This document shows positions 24,701 through 37,026 of a stretch of DNA of 64,000 bases, piece after piece. The stretch lies in NCBI RefSeq assembly GCF_907164915.1, contig NC_061862.1, positions 85,794,846 to 85,858,845 of the forward strand, in the 5' to 3' direction. The DNA comes from Impatiens glandulifera. Its lineage: Eukaryota; Streptophyta; Magnoliopsida; Ericales; Balsaminaceae. How positions within the stretch are numbered: position 1 is the first letter of the stretch; every line of letters starts with the position of its first letter. The position numbers were made by a program, and so were the translations under genes. The notes below the pieces were generated by a model. That model was not told the DNA's origin. It was given only the letters and a program-made list of their open reading frames with translations, and did not search any database.

Positions 24701-25400
24701 AAGCAATCACTTAGAAATACAATATATAATCGAAGTAATTACATTATCGTGCTTTGACCGATAATCCACGTGAAGCGACAATGCTCAAACCAAATCTGGG
24801 TGGATTGTTCTCACCGAGATAATTTTTGTGAAGATAATTTCGACTCACATAGTTGTTTCTTTAAATGCATTAATATAATGAGTTCTAACACAAATGACAT
24901 TAATTTTATGTCATCTAATGATTAATCACACAAGTTCTTCAAAATATAAATGAAAAAGTCACTTTAGCAAATTAAATTTCTACATAAGAAATCGTTAAGT
25001 GCCCCAATTCATTTCATAACTTCTACACAAGAAATTAGAATGATTATAACATCTATGGTTAAAATCATTTTGACAAATAAAATTTCTAGATAAGAAATTG
25101 TTATGGGCACTCATTCATCTCATAACTTATACATAAGAAATTAGAATAGTTTCAACATCATAGTCATTTTTAACGAGTCTGATTTCTATAAAAAAATCAT
25201 TGACTATAGTCATTTTAACGAGTCTAATTTCTATAAAAAAAATCATTGACTACCCATTTATCTCATAATTTATACACAAGAAATTGGAATGGTTTCAACA
25301 TTAATGACTAAAATCATTTTAACTAGTTAGTCTTCCGCAACGCACCCTTGCATCTGAACTTTGAACCACTGTGCCAACGAATCCTTTCATCAGACTACCG
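21800..25400. repeat. Possible degraded LTR-retrotransposon debris with internal repeats
   Basis: No intact coding. A ~50-bp unit containing AAGATCACTCACAAAATAAG is tandemly duplicated at about 22000-22100. A GATGTCCTTGAACTATTCTG-like word at 22557 recurs as a variant near 23250. Units with ACAAGAAATTAGAAT and TTTCTATAAAAAAATCATTG repeat through 24960-25330. Repeated words and non-coding composition resemble old long terminal repeats, but termini and target duplications were not found. Confidence 0.35.
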
Positions 25401-26595
25401 CTTTTACGACATTTTGTCTTATTTCTAGAGACAACTTAAACTTCATATTTGACTAAACTCTATCAACAAATTAATATATACACATTTAAAATGATAATTT
25501 AATATCATAAGACTGTCTCCAATCCAACGACATATGCAAACCCATTTTGGGTTTGGAAGTTTCAACCCACCATCAAACTCAAACGCATAATGGGTTTTTG
25601 ATCTATTTCTCTTTCTTGGAAACACATACTGTTCATCCATCAAAAACTATTTTATATATATATTTCAGTCCTTGATGTATTTTAATATTTACAAACAGTG
25701 TTTAAAGTTATAGGTTTAATTTTATTTTTCTATATATTAATCTTGTTTATATAATTTATTTTATTTTTTATATAATCTTTTAATATATTTTTGTTTTTTA
25801 TATATTTACATAAATTATTTATATATATTTAATTGTTTTTTCTTATATATTTTTTATGTATCCTAAATTTATAATAATTACAAAATTAAAAAAAAAGATT
25901 AAAAATACATTAAAATAAAATACAAATAGGAAAATAATATTACAAACTACAAATTAAAAATAAAAGACATTTTAGACTACATTATTTAATAAATATTTCA
26001 AGATGAAAATAGTCGATTTCAAGATTTTTAATTAAATAGAAAAAAATATTGGGGTTTAATTTTTAAATTTATAAATATGTAGATAGTATTGAAAATATTA
26101 AAAAGTTGGTAAAAAAAGGAATATTTTGAGAATATTGAATATTCTTTTGAGTTTGAAAATGAGTTCTTGGGTTGAAGATATATTACTATTTTTACTGCAT
26201 TTTAAGTGTAAGAATAGAATTAAGAGTTGGAAATGACCTAAAACAAAAATGTAATATATAAGACAATATATGTACTTATATAAATAAATATATTATCTCT
26301 TTTCTTAGTTATCAACCATAATATTACATTCTTTTAATTATCAAGCTTAGCTTAGTTAATTTAAGAATATATAAATTATAATTAATTATTTTAAAACTGT
26401 AACTATATGTTTCAATTATAATTAATCTTAACATCCATTAATTTTCTAAAATTGAAAACTAACTTATTAGTTATAACTTTTTTATTTCCATTCATTATTA
26501 TTAATAATTTTAATAACCAAACAAATTATTAATTAAAACTAGAACAAATTAAATTATTCTCATTCTTTCTCTCAAATTCTCTCCCTTTATCACTC

Positions 26596-26598
<3 letters not shown>

Positions 26599-26650
<52 letters not shown>
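26599..26650. repeat. (AT)n microsatellite
   Basis: An uninterrupted AT dinucleotide run of about 52 bp. Confidence 0.95.
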
Positions 26651-26653
<3 letters not shown>

Positions 26654-26804
26654 GTGTTATTATATATATAATTATTGATAAGACAATATATAAGATATAA
26701 GATAAAATATATTTATATATGGCAAAGAAAAATAACTAATTAAGAAAGATAAAGAGTACTAGAATCAAATATATATAAAAAAAATTAATTAAGAAAGTAG
26801 AATA

Positions 26805-26927
<123 letters not shown>

Positions 26928-27284
26928 TAGAGAAAAATGATAAAAAGTGAGTAGAGAGAAAAGAGAAAAAAAATTATTATTTTTTCAGTTAATCATATTG
27001 CGTCATTCCTTCCCAAATTTTCTCAATTATTTATTTATATATATATATAAATGTAGTTACTTTTATATATATATATATATATTATTTTTCATTATTATTT
27101 TTATATAAATATATTTTATCTTTTATCATCTATTTTTTTTTTCTCTCATCATATATATATATATATATATATTATTTTCTTTATGAGTATAAATAATTTT
27201 TTGGTTAATAGAAAAATTAACTAATTGGTAATAATATTAAATACAAAATATATATATATACATACAAAAAATAATAAAATTATT

Positions 27285-27365
27285 TCAACCATCTCAATTG
27301 GTATAGCAGTTCAAATGTTCAAATTCCATGCTTAAGACCAGAGTTTAAATCTCAGAACATGCAAA
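27285..27365 (+). mobile_element. tRNA-derived SINE fragment
   Basis: CTCAATTGGTATAGCAG at about 27294-27310 is a near-consensus A box, and AGAGTTTAAATCTC about 30 bp further is a weakened B box; spacing and order match a tRNA-like SINE head. No tail or target duplication was resolved. Confidence 0.6.
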
Positions 27366-27429
27366 TTTAGATTTTCAAGAATGCATTATTGACTATAATA
27401 TATGATGACGCAACTTTTAAACAAAGAAT

Positions 27430-27940
27430 ACAAGCATCTGAAAGTGTGAGGTTAAAATTAGTGGTTGATTTGGCGAGCATTTGAAAGTGTGAGGTCACGA
27501 GATTAATGTCGAGTGGTGGGTGGTTTGTCGAGTGTGAGGTCAGAATTAGTGGGTGGTTTGGCAAGCATTTGAAAGTGTGAGTCACAAGATGAGGGTCAGT
27601 TGGGGGTTAGTGGTTGGGTTTTGACGATGGATAAGAGGTGTGTGATAAATTGAGATTGGTTGTTGATTTGTTGAAGTGGGAGTAAAAGAGAGGTCGACTA
27701 AGATTGGTGAGTGGTTTGTCGAGGGATAAGAGTCACAAGATTAAGGTTAGTGGGTGGTTTGTCAAAAGGATAAAGAGGCATATGAAAAAGTGTGAGTCAC
27801 AAGATAAAGGTCAATTGGAGGGTTAGTGGTTGAGTTTGACAAGAGATAAAAGATGTGTCATCAATTGAGGTCGACTAAGATTGGTGGGTAGTTTGCCGAG
27901 AGGATAAAAGATGCATATGAAAAAGTGTGAGTCACAAAAG
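27430..27940 (+). repeat. Degenerate G-rich tandem repeat
   Basis: Words such as GTGTGAGTCACAAGAT, AGTGGGTGGTTTGTCGAG, AAGGATAAA and TCGACTAAGATTGGTG recur irregularly over 500 bp. The plus strand is strikingly G-rich and C-poor compared with its flanks. No open frame is maintained. Confidence 0.75.
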
Positions 27941-28337
27941 TACCTAATTCCTACTCTTTTACCTATTTTTTGGCCCCCTCTAAGATGACAAATCTATGAA
28001 TGAGTCGTCGGTCATCAATCAAGGAAAGCGGATTCGTGATGAGTATCATAAAAGAGATCCGGATTCGAAGCTGGTCATGCCCTCCTCCTTTGTTTGAAAG
28101 GAGCGGTGCGTGTGACGAACGAAGTTTAGCATTTCAGTCTTGGTTTAAGTAAGGGGGCATACAAGATGATGGTTAATTAAGGGGTTAAGTGGGTGACGAA
28201 GGAATAAATATATGTTAACATTAAGTTTAGATTAAACTTAATTTGTACAAACTAAAACTAATTTTAAATTAATTAGATTTGAATAATATTAATTTTATTA
28301 AAAATATTAATAGAAAAATAATATTTTGTATATATTC

Positions 28338-28370
28338 TTATCCGTGCGAATGCACTAGATTCATGCTAGT
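28338..28370 (+). mobile_element. Helitron 3' terminus
   Basis: CCGTGCGAATGCACTAGA forms a short hairpin-like block and is followed about 7 bp later by CTAGT then T, the usual Helitron 3' end inserted at an A/T site. The 5' end was not located, so only the terminus is claimed. Confidence 0.6.
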
Positions 28371-28615
28371 TAATACTAGTAGGTAATCATTCAAAATATA
28401 AGAGAACCAAATAAAATTAATACCAAGTTTAATATACACAAGAGATATAACTTTTTGAAAAAAAGATTACGAATTTATATAAAAATAATATAGGTTAAAT
28501 ATGGAGAAATATAGTATTGAAGGGTATATATTAAATTATATAAGTTAAGTTTAATATATATAAATTACATTGTAATTACATAAAAACTACTAGTATAACA
28601 TAATAATATTATAGT

Positions 28616-29144
28616 TAGAGCGGTCGGACGGGCCTACCCACCAAAACCCATCGTTTGTCGGGTCGATGGCGGGCCGGCCCACCATCCCGGTGGGCTGAAA
28701 ATCTATAACCCAAGCTAATGTGGGTTGCAGGTTAGGCGGGTCAGCCCACGTGTTGTCTCGCTACAAATAAAAATCATTAAAAATAAATAAAAATTATTAA
28801 GTTTCAGACTTTCAGTGTGAAGCTTCTAGAACTGGAACCAAGTTTGAATTCACGAACCCTTGAAGGCAAGAACGAATAGAAGAAAGACGAGACAAATAAG
28901 TAGCCGACGACCGATGGACGAAGTATTGAGTATTTACTACTATAGTGCTGCCTATGAGAGAAAAAAACTAGGGCTATGTGGCATATGCCTATAAGGCTAA
29001 TGCTATAAATCAGATTAATTTTATTTTGCCAACTCGCGAGCCAACCCCACTTCCAAATGGGTTGCTAATATTTCAGCTCAATTCTTCTAAATTGTTTGGC
29101 GGGGCGGGCCAACCCAACGGGCCTAACCCAAATTGATGGCTCTA
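28616..29144. mobile_element. GC-rich non-autonomous hAT element
   Basis: The ends TAGAGC... and ...GCTCTA lie between near-identical 8-bp duplications ATTATAGT (28608-28615) and ATTATAAT (29145-29152). The ~30-bp subterminal parts are GC-rich (GGGCC, GGCGGG, CAACCC) and imperfectly inverted, as in the plant hAT MITEs that start TAGAG/TAGGG. No transposase is encoded. The GC-rich ends contrast strongly with the flanks. Confidence 0.8.
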
Positions 29145-29829
29145 ATTATAATATGAGAAATGATATGGAAAGGAAAATTAGAGTGAAGATATAACATTAT
29201 GTCATTGGTTTAAAAAAAATGAAAAAGTGTGAGGAAAAAGAAATTATTTTATTTTTTCAATTAATCAGATTAAGCCAAGTTCATCATTTTCAAATTCCAT
29301 CACCTTATCATTTCTTTTATAATATTGTGATAATATCTTACAAGTATATTATTCTATATATGATAACATATCTTCTCAAATTCAAGATGGAAGAGACATA
29401 GACAATTTAATGTTAAAACGAGGTTGTGAAATTTTGTTAATATAATATTCAAAGTTAATAAACTCGTGGTTGTTGAGATCCATTCAACGACGTGATTACA
29501 GTGTATTATCTAAAAAATATTAGAAAAAATTATAATCACATGGGTATTGAATGTTGGGGTAAGACAACAACCAAAAAAAATTAAGTTATTCATGAGTCTT
29601 GTAAATTGTAATTCATCAAACGACGGGATGACAGTGTGTTGCCTAAAAAGAAATCAGTAAAGAATGTAAAATCTCATGGAAATAGAATATTGGGATGAAA
29701 CAACAACTAAAAAGAATATCTAATACTAGGATAGTTGAAGAAAAAAATAAGAATACCAAAAAAATATACAAAGAAATGATAGAAATTTATTATTAAAAAG
29801 AAAATATAGTAATAAATTTATGAGAGCCC

Positions 29830-30090
29830 TGTTGAGATATTATATATTTAGGAAATACTTTATTCAAATATAGAATATAATGATAGATATTGAGATATTA
29901 TATATTTAAGAAATTTTTTATTTAAAATATAGAATATTATGATGAAACATTAATTCTCATCAACAAAAACATAAATTATTATTTTGTTTCTTACTTTCTA
30001 CTTTAAGTCTCAACTTCTTTTTCGTTTGTGATCCATCTTCGAATAAGGTGCGTATAATATTCCCTATAAATCTTAACATGGTATTAGAGC
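29830..30090 (+). mobile_element. LTR-like end plus primer-binding site (copy 1)
   Basis: The block starts TGTTGAGATATT, ends CTTAACA at 30078 and is followed by TGGTATTAGAGC (30079-30090), one change from the plant tRNA-iMet primer site TGGTATCAGAGC. That is the layout of a 5' LTR and primer site. No gag or pol frame survives downstream, so this is a relic. Confidence 0.7.
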
Positions 30091-31360
30091 AAGGTTAAAA
30101 AAGAAAACAACACATTAGATTTCAACAACTTACTCAATGGATCGGAAGAAGTTCGTAAACATTACGTCATCAACGAAGATGAATCATCAAACAAATCGAT
30201 TAAGAACAACCAAGAACAATGATTAAGAAACTACGGATGATTACAAGTTCGATTAATGTTTGATAAAAAAAATTGTTGAAGAATCTCAGTAAGTCTTCTA
30301 ACTATGATTAATATTTTCGTTTTCTTTATAGTAAAGTATGAGAAAATGTTTTAACCAAAATAAAACTTAAAACTAATAGATTTGGAGCTAACTCAAATAA
30401 ACTTGAAAACAAAATAATTTTTAATTGATAGATGAATCAAATACAATAATTAATGAAATTATAAATATAAAATTATTTTGATTTTATCCATATGAATCTT
30501 TATCAACATACATAAAAAAACATTATTTAACATATTTATTTCATATATGTCAATGATTATACTAGATATACATGATATTTTTCTTCAAGAAAATCAAGAT
30601 TTATGTTCTTTTTGTTGAAAATCAATTTAATTTAATATTAAAATAATAACAAATAATAATAACATTTCAATTATAAAAAAAGTTTTTATCTTATACACAT
30701 TGATGTATGAGATCTTATAAAGACGATACATTAACTAATATAACTAATGAGTATATCTTTTATGTTAACTATAATAGATTTTTACTCAAAATGTACATAA
30801 AAAAAATTCTCATTAAAATCAAAATAAGTGTTTTTATGTTAACTATAATAAATTTTTTCTCAATAATCATTATTTTTATTACTTAAATAAATCAACTTGT
30901 CAATCAAATCATATTGTTCCAATTTTTTGTTTCAAATAAAACTCTACACAATTATGAGAGAGTAAACATGTTATGAAAATTTTAATTACACTATATTAAG
31001 CTCAAAATATTAGTTTGAACAAATGTGTTTCAACCATAGAACGATCAATTTCATTATCTTAGACTGATTCTAACTCGATATTGCGTTTCGAAGTAGATAT
31101 AATAAAATTGATAATAATCGTCAAATTCGAAAAGACATATAGAGACCTCCTTTTCAGTAGCTACAATTAATGCTAGTCGGAGTCAATGAGCAAAACAAAT
31201 GCACATAAAGATAATCTATAAGAAATAAGTTTGCAAATAATTAAATACACCATGCATATTGTTAGCACCATCATATCTCTCTAAAAACACATATTATAAA
31301 ATTTTAAATTGTATTTAACGAGGACATTGCATATTTCTTTTAGAAGGTTACAATTGTAGT

Positions 31361-32046
31361 CAGGGGCGGAACTAAGATGAAAAATTACCTGGGACTGACT
31401 CATTTGTCCGGTTTATTCACTTAATTTGCCCAAATTTTTTTTAAATTTAGGTGGGGGTTGGAACCCACCCTAACCAAAGTCGAATCCAGGATTTTTTTTT
31501 CCACTGGACTGTAAGATTTTTGGTATTATACTATTACGTGAACATATTAATCGAATTTTTCTACAAATACCCTTACTAAATAGATCTTCGGCCAACCCTT
31601 ACTAAAATAAAATAAATAAACGAAATTTTAAGAGTGATTTGAATACTCAATTTAAAAAACAAAATTATACATATTAAAGAAAAATTAAGTTAAAAAAGTG
31701 TGAAAAATTAAATTAATTAGATTTTAAATAAGTGAAAACTAAATATATAAATAAAGAAAATATAAAAATCTAATTTAGTGGATTTTCGATAAATTAAAAT
31801 TTATGTATTATTATATAATAAAGAAACTAACATTATAATAATTTCTATAAAATTAAGTGGGAGGGCAGGATTTGATCACCTGACATTCTCTTAGTCAGAT
31901 TAATTCCAAAGCCATCCGAACAAATGGTTACATATTTAAATTTAATATACATATATTTAAAACTTTACCCTCGGCTACAACTCAAGCATTTTTTTAATTT
32001 AGGTGGGGCTGAAGCCCATCCTAGCCCAAGCATGGTTCCGCCCCTG
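31361..32046. mobile_element. hAT-type MITE (CAGGGGCGGA ends)
   Basis: The ends CAGGGGCGGA and TCCGCCCCTG are exact inverted repeats, flanked by ATTGTAGT (31353-31360) and GTTGTAGT (32047-32054), an 8-bp duplication with one change. A subterminal GTGGGGCTGAAGCCCAT-type palindrome is shared with the element at 62107-62379. The equivalent site in the second segmental copy (about 35375) is empty, confirming insertion. Confidence 0.85.
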
Positions 32047-32054
32047 GTTGTAGT

Positions 32055-33150
32055 ATCATGAACATGCACAATTGTGAAAGGAAAAAAATACTCTCACAAA
32101 ACACAATGGACAACAACAATCTAAAAGTTATATTCATTTGTTACTTGTAAAATATATCATTCATCATTCGTTTCATCCACTAAATACAAAATTTGGAATC
32201 GTCAATTTATCACGTATATTATTTTCACTTTTAACAATAATATGCATGATTTTTTTTAAACTTTGTTTGACGTATATTTTTCATTTTCTAAAATTCTCTA
32301 AAATAACATTACCAATATTAGCATTATATTTTTCCAAAAAGTTTTAATGTTCCAATCAAATTATCGCGATTTTGGGAATCTAAAGATGCATTATGACATT
32401 TAATACAAATGTTTACAAAGTTAGTCAACTGACACTCTCAATTATTATTGCAAACTTTAATCGATTTTTTTTAAATGTGTTTAAAAGATTATCGATTAAT
32501 GGCTTTATCTATATGTCGAGTTACATTCATCAAATCAATAACAAAATTTTGAAGATTTATTGTGCATTGAGTTAAAACCCCTTTGTGAGACAAAAATACA
32601 CACTTACCTTCATCATTAACACGTTTGTAAGTTTAGAAGTTGTAAACGTGTTAATGATGGAGGTAAGTGTGTTTTTCTTGTCTCACGAGGGAGGTTCTAA
32701 CTTCAGTACAAAATAAATCTTCAAATTTTATTGCTGATTCGATGAATGTAACTTGACGTATATATAAAATAATAAATCGAGAATCTTCCGAACAAATTCA
32801 AAAAATCGATTAAGGATTACAACAACAATTGAGAGTGTCATTGGCTAAGTTTTCAAAATTGTATATTAAGGGGTTATAATGAATAATTTATATTCCCAAA
32901 CCGTGGTAATTTTATTGAGATGTTAAAACTTTTGAGAAAATGGAATGGAATTATTGTTAATGTAATCTTAGAGAAAGGTTCAAGAAATAAAAAGTATACG
33001 TCATGAAGCAAAGGATATATCTAACAAGAAATAAATGGCTATAACTTTTAAATTTGTTGTTCATAGTGTTTTGCGAGAGCATTTTTTCTAAATTTTGCAT
33101 TTTATGATACTACAACGGTAACACTCAAGAAAGAAATATGTAATTTCATC
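32055..33150. repeat. Foldback of hAT-transposase sequence (copy 1)
   Basis: Two ~0.5-0.6-kb arms are inverted copies meeting at 32625/32644 around a ~18-base loop; the complementary words TTACCTTCATCATTAACACG and its reverse complement with one change lie at the centre. The left arm begins near 31330 and is split by the MITE at 31361-32046. In frame, the arms resemble the N-terminal part of DUF4371/TTF-type hAT transposases but are full of stops. A transcript across it would form a long hairpin. Confidence 0.8.
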
Positions 33151-34341
33151 ACTAAATATAATCTAGAAATTCATAATATGCGAGGTCATGGGTATGATGA
33201 TGCTAGCAATATGTGTGATGTTTTTAGTGGTTTACAATATTATTTTTTAAAGATTGATATATGATTAATTGATAAAATTGTTTATACAACATATGATTGA
33301 GATGACATAAAATTTCATGCGCATTATGGTTGATACTAGTTTTTTTACATACGTGACCCAGTGGGAGATTTTTGAAATTTATGGGGTCACTGGTATAAAA
33401 AATATTTGTACAAATGTCATCTTTAATATAAGCCAAATAATGTGATCTGATGTGAAATTAAGTTTATGCCTTAGGGTGTATTTGTCATGAATATAAAGTG
33501 AGAATACATAAGTGGCATTTCTAATTTTATGAAGAGGCTAAATTAGAAATGACCAAATTATAATAACTAAATAATGTTGGTTATTTTGTAACGGTAATGG
33601 TCTTCATTTAAAGTACAATCATTTCTCTTTTGCGTCCCCATCAATAGAGACAAACTATTGACGTACTCATCAAATTGAAAGAATCATTCTATCTAAGGAA
33701 AATGAAGATTAAAGAACATTTTTATTCTAAAGAAAGAGAACATTCATGATTACAAATAAGGTATGCTTCACTTCCGCATTCAGATTTTATTTTTTCACAA
33801 TTTAAATTAGGATCTAGTTCCGATAATTCTAACATATTATTCTATATACGACAACATATCTTCTCAAACTCAAGATGGAAGAGACCTAGACAAATTGAAG
33901 TTAAAGACGAGATTGTGAAATGTTGATAACATAATATTGAAGGTTGATAAACTCGTGATTGTTGAGATCCATCCAACGACGTGATGACAATGTGTTGTCT
34001 AAAAAAAATTCAGAAAAGAAAGAATAATCACATGGGCATTGAATGTTGGGGGTGAAACAACAACCGAAAAAAAATCTAAAGTTACTCAAAAACAAAATCT
34101 AAAATTACTCGTGAGTCTTGTAATCTGTTCAACGACGGGATGACAATGTGTTCCTAAAAAGAAACCAGCAAAAAAAAATATAAAATCTCATTGAAATAGT
34201 TATAGAATTTTGGATTGAAACAACTGAAAAGAAACTCTTATACTAATAGTTGAAAAAAAATAACATAAAAAAATCTAAAAAGAAATGATAGAAAGTTATT
34301 ATTGAAAAGGAATATAATATAATAATAAATTTATGAGAGTC

Positions 34342-34807
34342 TACTGAGATATTATATATTTGAGAAATATTTTAATTAAAAGTATAGAATATTATGATAG
34401 ATATTTAGATATTATATATTATATATTTAAGAAATATTTTATTTAAAGTATAGAATGTTAGGATAAATATTTAGATATTATATATTTAGGAAATATTTAT
34501 TTAAAATTATAGAATATTATGATAGATATTGAGATATTATATATTTAGAAAATACTTTATTTAAAATATAGAATATTACGTTAGTTTTATATTTTTGTTA
34601 ATTAGAGATGTTTTCTAAATTTATGTATATATACATCCATTGAGTCATTAATTATCATCAATAAAACATAAATAATAACATAAATTGTTCTTTCGTTTTT
34701 TACTCTCTATTTTCTCTCTTTAAATTTTAACTTTATCTTCGATTGTGATTGATCTTCAAATAAGGTACGTTTAAACTTCCGTATAAATTTTAACATGGTA
34801 TCGGAGC
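34342..34807 (+). mobile_element. LTR-like end plus primer-binding site (copy 2), internally expanded
   Basis: Equivalent of 29830-30090, ending TTTTAACA at 34795 and followed by TGGTATCGGAGC (34796-34807), again one change from the tRNA-iMet primer site. It is longer than copy 1 because a ~60-bp AT-rich unit (GATATTATATATTTAGGAAA...) is repeated about four times. Confidence 0.7.
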
Positions 34808-35344
34808 AAGGTTAAAAAAGAAAACAACATATTCGACTTCAACGACTTACTCGACGGATTAGAAAATGTTCGTAAGCATAACGTCGTTAACGAAGATGAA
34901 TCATCAAACTAATCGATTAAAAACAACCAAGAACAATGATCAAGAAACTACTCACGATTACAATATATTTAAGGAATGATTCAAAAGATTGAAAGAAAAA
35001 AAAAATTGTTGGAGAATCCAAGTAAGTCATTTTAACTATGATTAATATTTTTCGTTTCTTTAGAATAGAGTATGAACAAAAATATTTTAACCAAAACAAC
35101 ACAATAAAACTAATAAATTTGGAGCTAATAACTCAAACAAATTTGAAAACAAAATAATTTTTACTTGATAGATGAATTAAATACAATCAATCATAAAGTT
35201 AGAAACATAAAATTATTTTGATATGGAATCTTGCTAGACATATAAAAAAAATATTATTTAACATATGTCGATGATTATATTAGATCTAAATAAAATTTTC
35301 TTTTAAAAAAAATCAAAATTTGTGTTTTTTCAAAAAATCAAGAC

Positions 35345-36590
35345 ATTACATATTTCTTTTTGAGTGTTACAGTTGTGGTTGTGGTATCATGAACATGCAC
35401 ATTTTGAAAGAAAAAAACGTTATTACAAAACACAATGGTAATCAACAAATCTAAAAATTATAGTCATTTGTTTCTTTGTAAAATATATCATTCGTTTTTT
35501 CCACTAAAATACAAAATTTGGAATCGTTAATTTATCATGTATTTTATGTTCACTTTTTACTAATAATATACCGAATTTCTTTTTGAACTTCGTGTGACGT
35601 ATATTTTTATTTCCTAAAATTCTCTAAAATAACATTACCAATACTAGCATTTCATTTTCCCAAAAGAATTTAATGTTTCAATAAAATTATTGCGATTTTG
35701 GGAATCTAAAGATGCATTATGACATTTTAATGCACATGTTTGCAAACTTAATCAACCTACACTCTCAATTATTGTAGCAAACCTTAATCGATTTTTTTTT
35801 TAATTTGTTCAAAAGATTATCGATTAATGACTTTATCTATATGTCGAGTTACATTCATCAAATCAACAACAAAATTTGAAGATTTATTGTGCATTGAGTT
35901 AGAACCTCTTGTGAGACAAAAATAACACTTACCTTCATCATTAACACGTTTCCAACTAAATTTTTGTAAGTTTAGAAGTTGTAAATGTGTTAATGATGGA
36001 AGTAAGTATATTTTTCTTGTCTCACGAGGGAGATTCTAGATTCTAACTTCAGTGCAAAATAAATCTTCAAATTTTGTTGCTGATTTGATGAATGTAACTC
36101 GATATATAGATAAAATCATAAATCGAGAATCTTCCGAACAAATTCAAAAAATCGATTAAGGTTTACAACAACGAGAGTGTCGATGGCTAAGTTTGCAAAT
36201 ATGTATATTAAAGGTTATAATAAATATTTAGATTCCCAAACCGTGGTGATTTTATTGAGATGTTAAAACTTTTGAGAAAATGGAATGGTCGTTAATGTTA
36301 TCTTTGAGAAAGGTCCAAGAAATAAAAAGTATACGTCACACGAAGTTCAAAAAGAAATCATATATATACTATTGGTAACCGAGTCATAAATAAAATATGT
36401 GATAAAATTGACGATCCCAACTTTTGTATTTTGCTGGATGAAGGAAATGATATATATAACAAGAAATATATGGCTATAACTTTTAAATTTGTTGTCCATA
36501 AGTGTTTTGTCGAGAGCATCTTTTTTTTTAAATTGTGCATTTCATGATACCATAACTATAACACTCAAGAAAGAAATATATAATTTCCTC
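35345..36590. repeat. Foldback of hAT-transposase sequence (copy 2)
   Basis: Inverted arms of about 0.6 kb meet near 35955-35990. The structure and sequence are those of the foldback in copy 1, without the MITE. Confidence 0.8.
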
Positions 36591-36680
36591 ACTAAATATA
36601 ATCTAGAAATTCATAATATACGAGTGCATAGGTATGATGATGCTAACAATATGTGTAATGTTTTTAATAGTTTGTAAGGT
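36120..36680 (+). pseudogene. hAT transposase fragment (DUF4371/TTF-type)
   Basis: The right arm of foldback 2 and its extension keep readable pieces of a hAT transposase. After frame breaks upstream it reads NRVINKICDKID, then FCILLDEGNDIYNKKYMAIT, then LKKEIYNFLTKYNLEIHNIR and YDDANNMCNVFNSL. The ILLDE...NKKYMAIT block corresponds to the first conserved acidic (DDE) region of hAT transposases. Stops and frameshifts separate the pieces, and the dimerisation domain is absent. Confidence 0.7.
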
Positions 36681-36689
36681 TATTTTTTA

Positions 36690-37026
36690 AAAAAATTGCC
36701 CTTATGTGCATTACTGTATTGACTCCTCCCTTGTTTGAGACATAAATCGAACTAACTCTACCAATTTCAATAGTTGTCATTGTGATAAAGGTTGACCACC
36801 ATGTAGGATTAAAGGTACCAGACCAAATGGAAAAAGAATTCAATTTTTTTAAACCATTTAAATCAATATTATTAATAGCATAAACTATATTATAGAACTA
36901 CATCTGTTTTAATAAAATCAAAAATCAACAACCCTTCATGATCATCACGAGCCCTGGACAGTTTGACTAATGTATAAACAAAACAGACATAATGGATCAC
37001 TTAACTATAATTGGCGTGTTCTTGCG
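36690..37026. other. Intergenic, 3' flank of the HMG-box gene
   Basis: No gene or clear element. It probably contains the HMG-box gene's 3' untranslated region. Confidence 0.5.

Larger units (their letters stand above)
29345..33235. repeat. Tandem segmental duplication, copy 1
   Basis: This segment is collinear, in the same orientation, with 33835-36685. Shared landmarks in order: CATATCTTCTCAAA; a pair of ~120-bp related units carrying CAACGACGTGAT and CAAACGACGGGATGACA; an LTR-like block with a tRNA-iMet primer site; and a hAT-transposase foldback. Copy 1 has about 0.7 kb (30610-31325) absent from copy 2, a hAT MITE at 31361-32046, and lacks about 100 bp of transposase sequence present in copy 2. 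Confidence 0.85.
33835..36685. repeat. Tandem segmental duplication, copy 2
   Basis: Second copy of the block at 29345-33235, with the same order of landmarks and many substitutions and small indels, so the duplication is not recent. It lacks the MITE and about 0.7 kb of copy 1, and keeps more of the hAT transposase frame. Confidence 0.85.

Noticed and set aside
25505..26240. A PIF/Harbinger-type MITE starting GACTGTCTCCAATCC
   Set aside because: Only vague inverted similarity between the ends and no 3-bp target duplication that I could confirm.
27955..28150. A mitochondrial or tRNA-like insertion in a GC-richer patch
   Set aside because: No gene fragment or tRNA structure could be recognised; composition alone is not enough.
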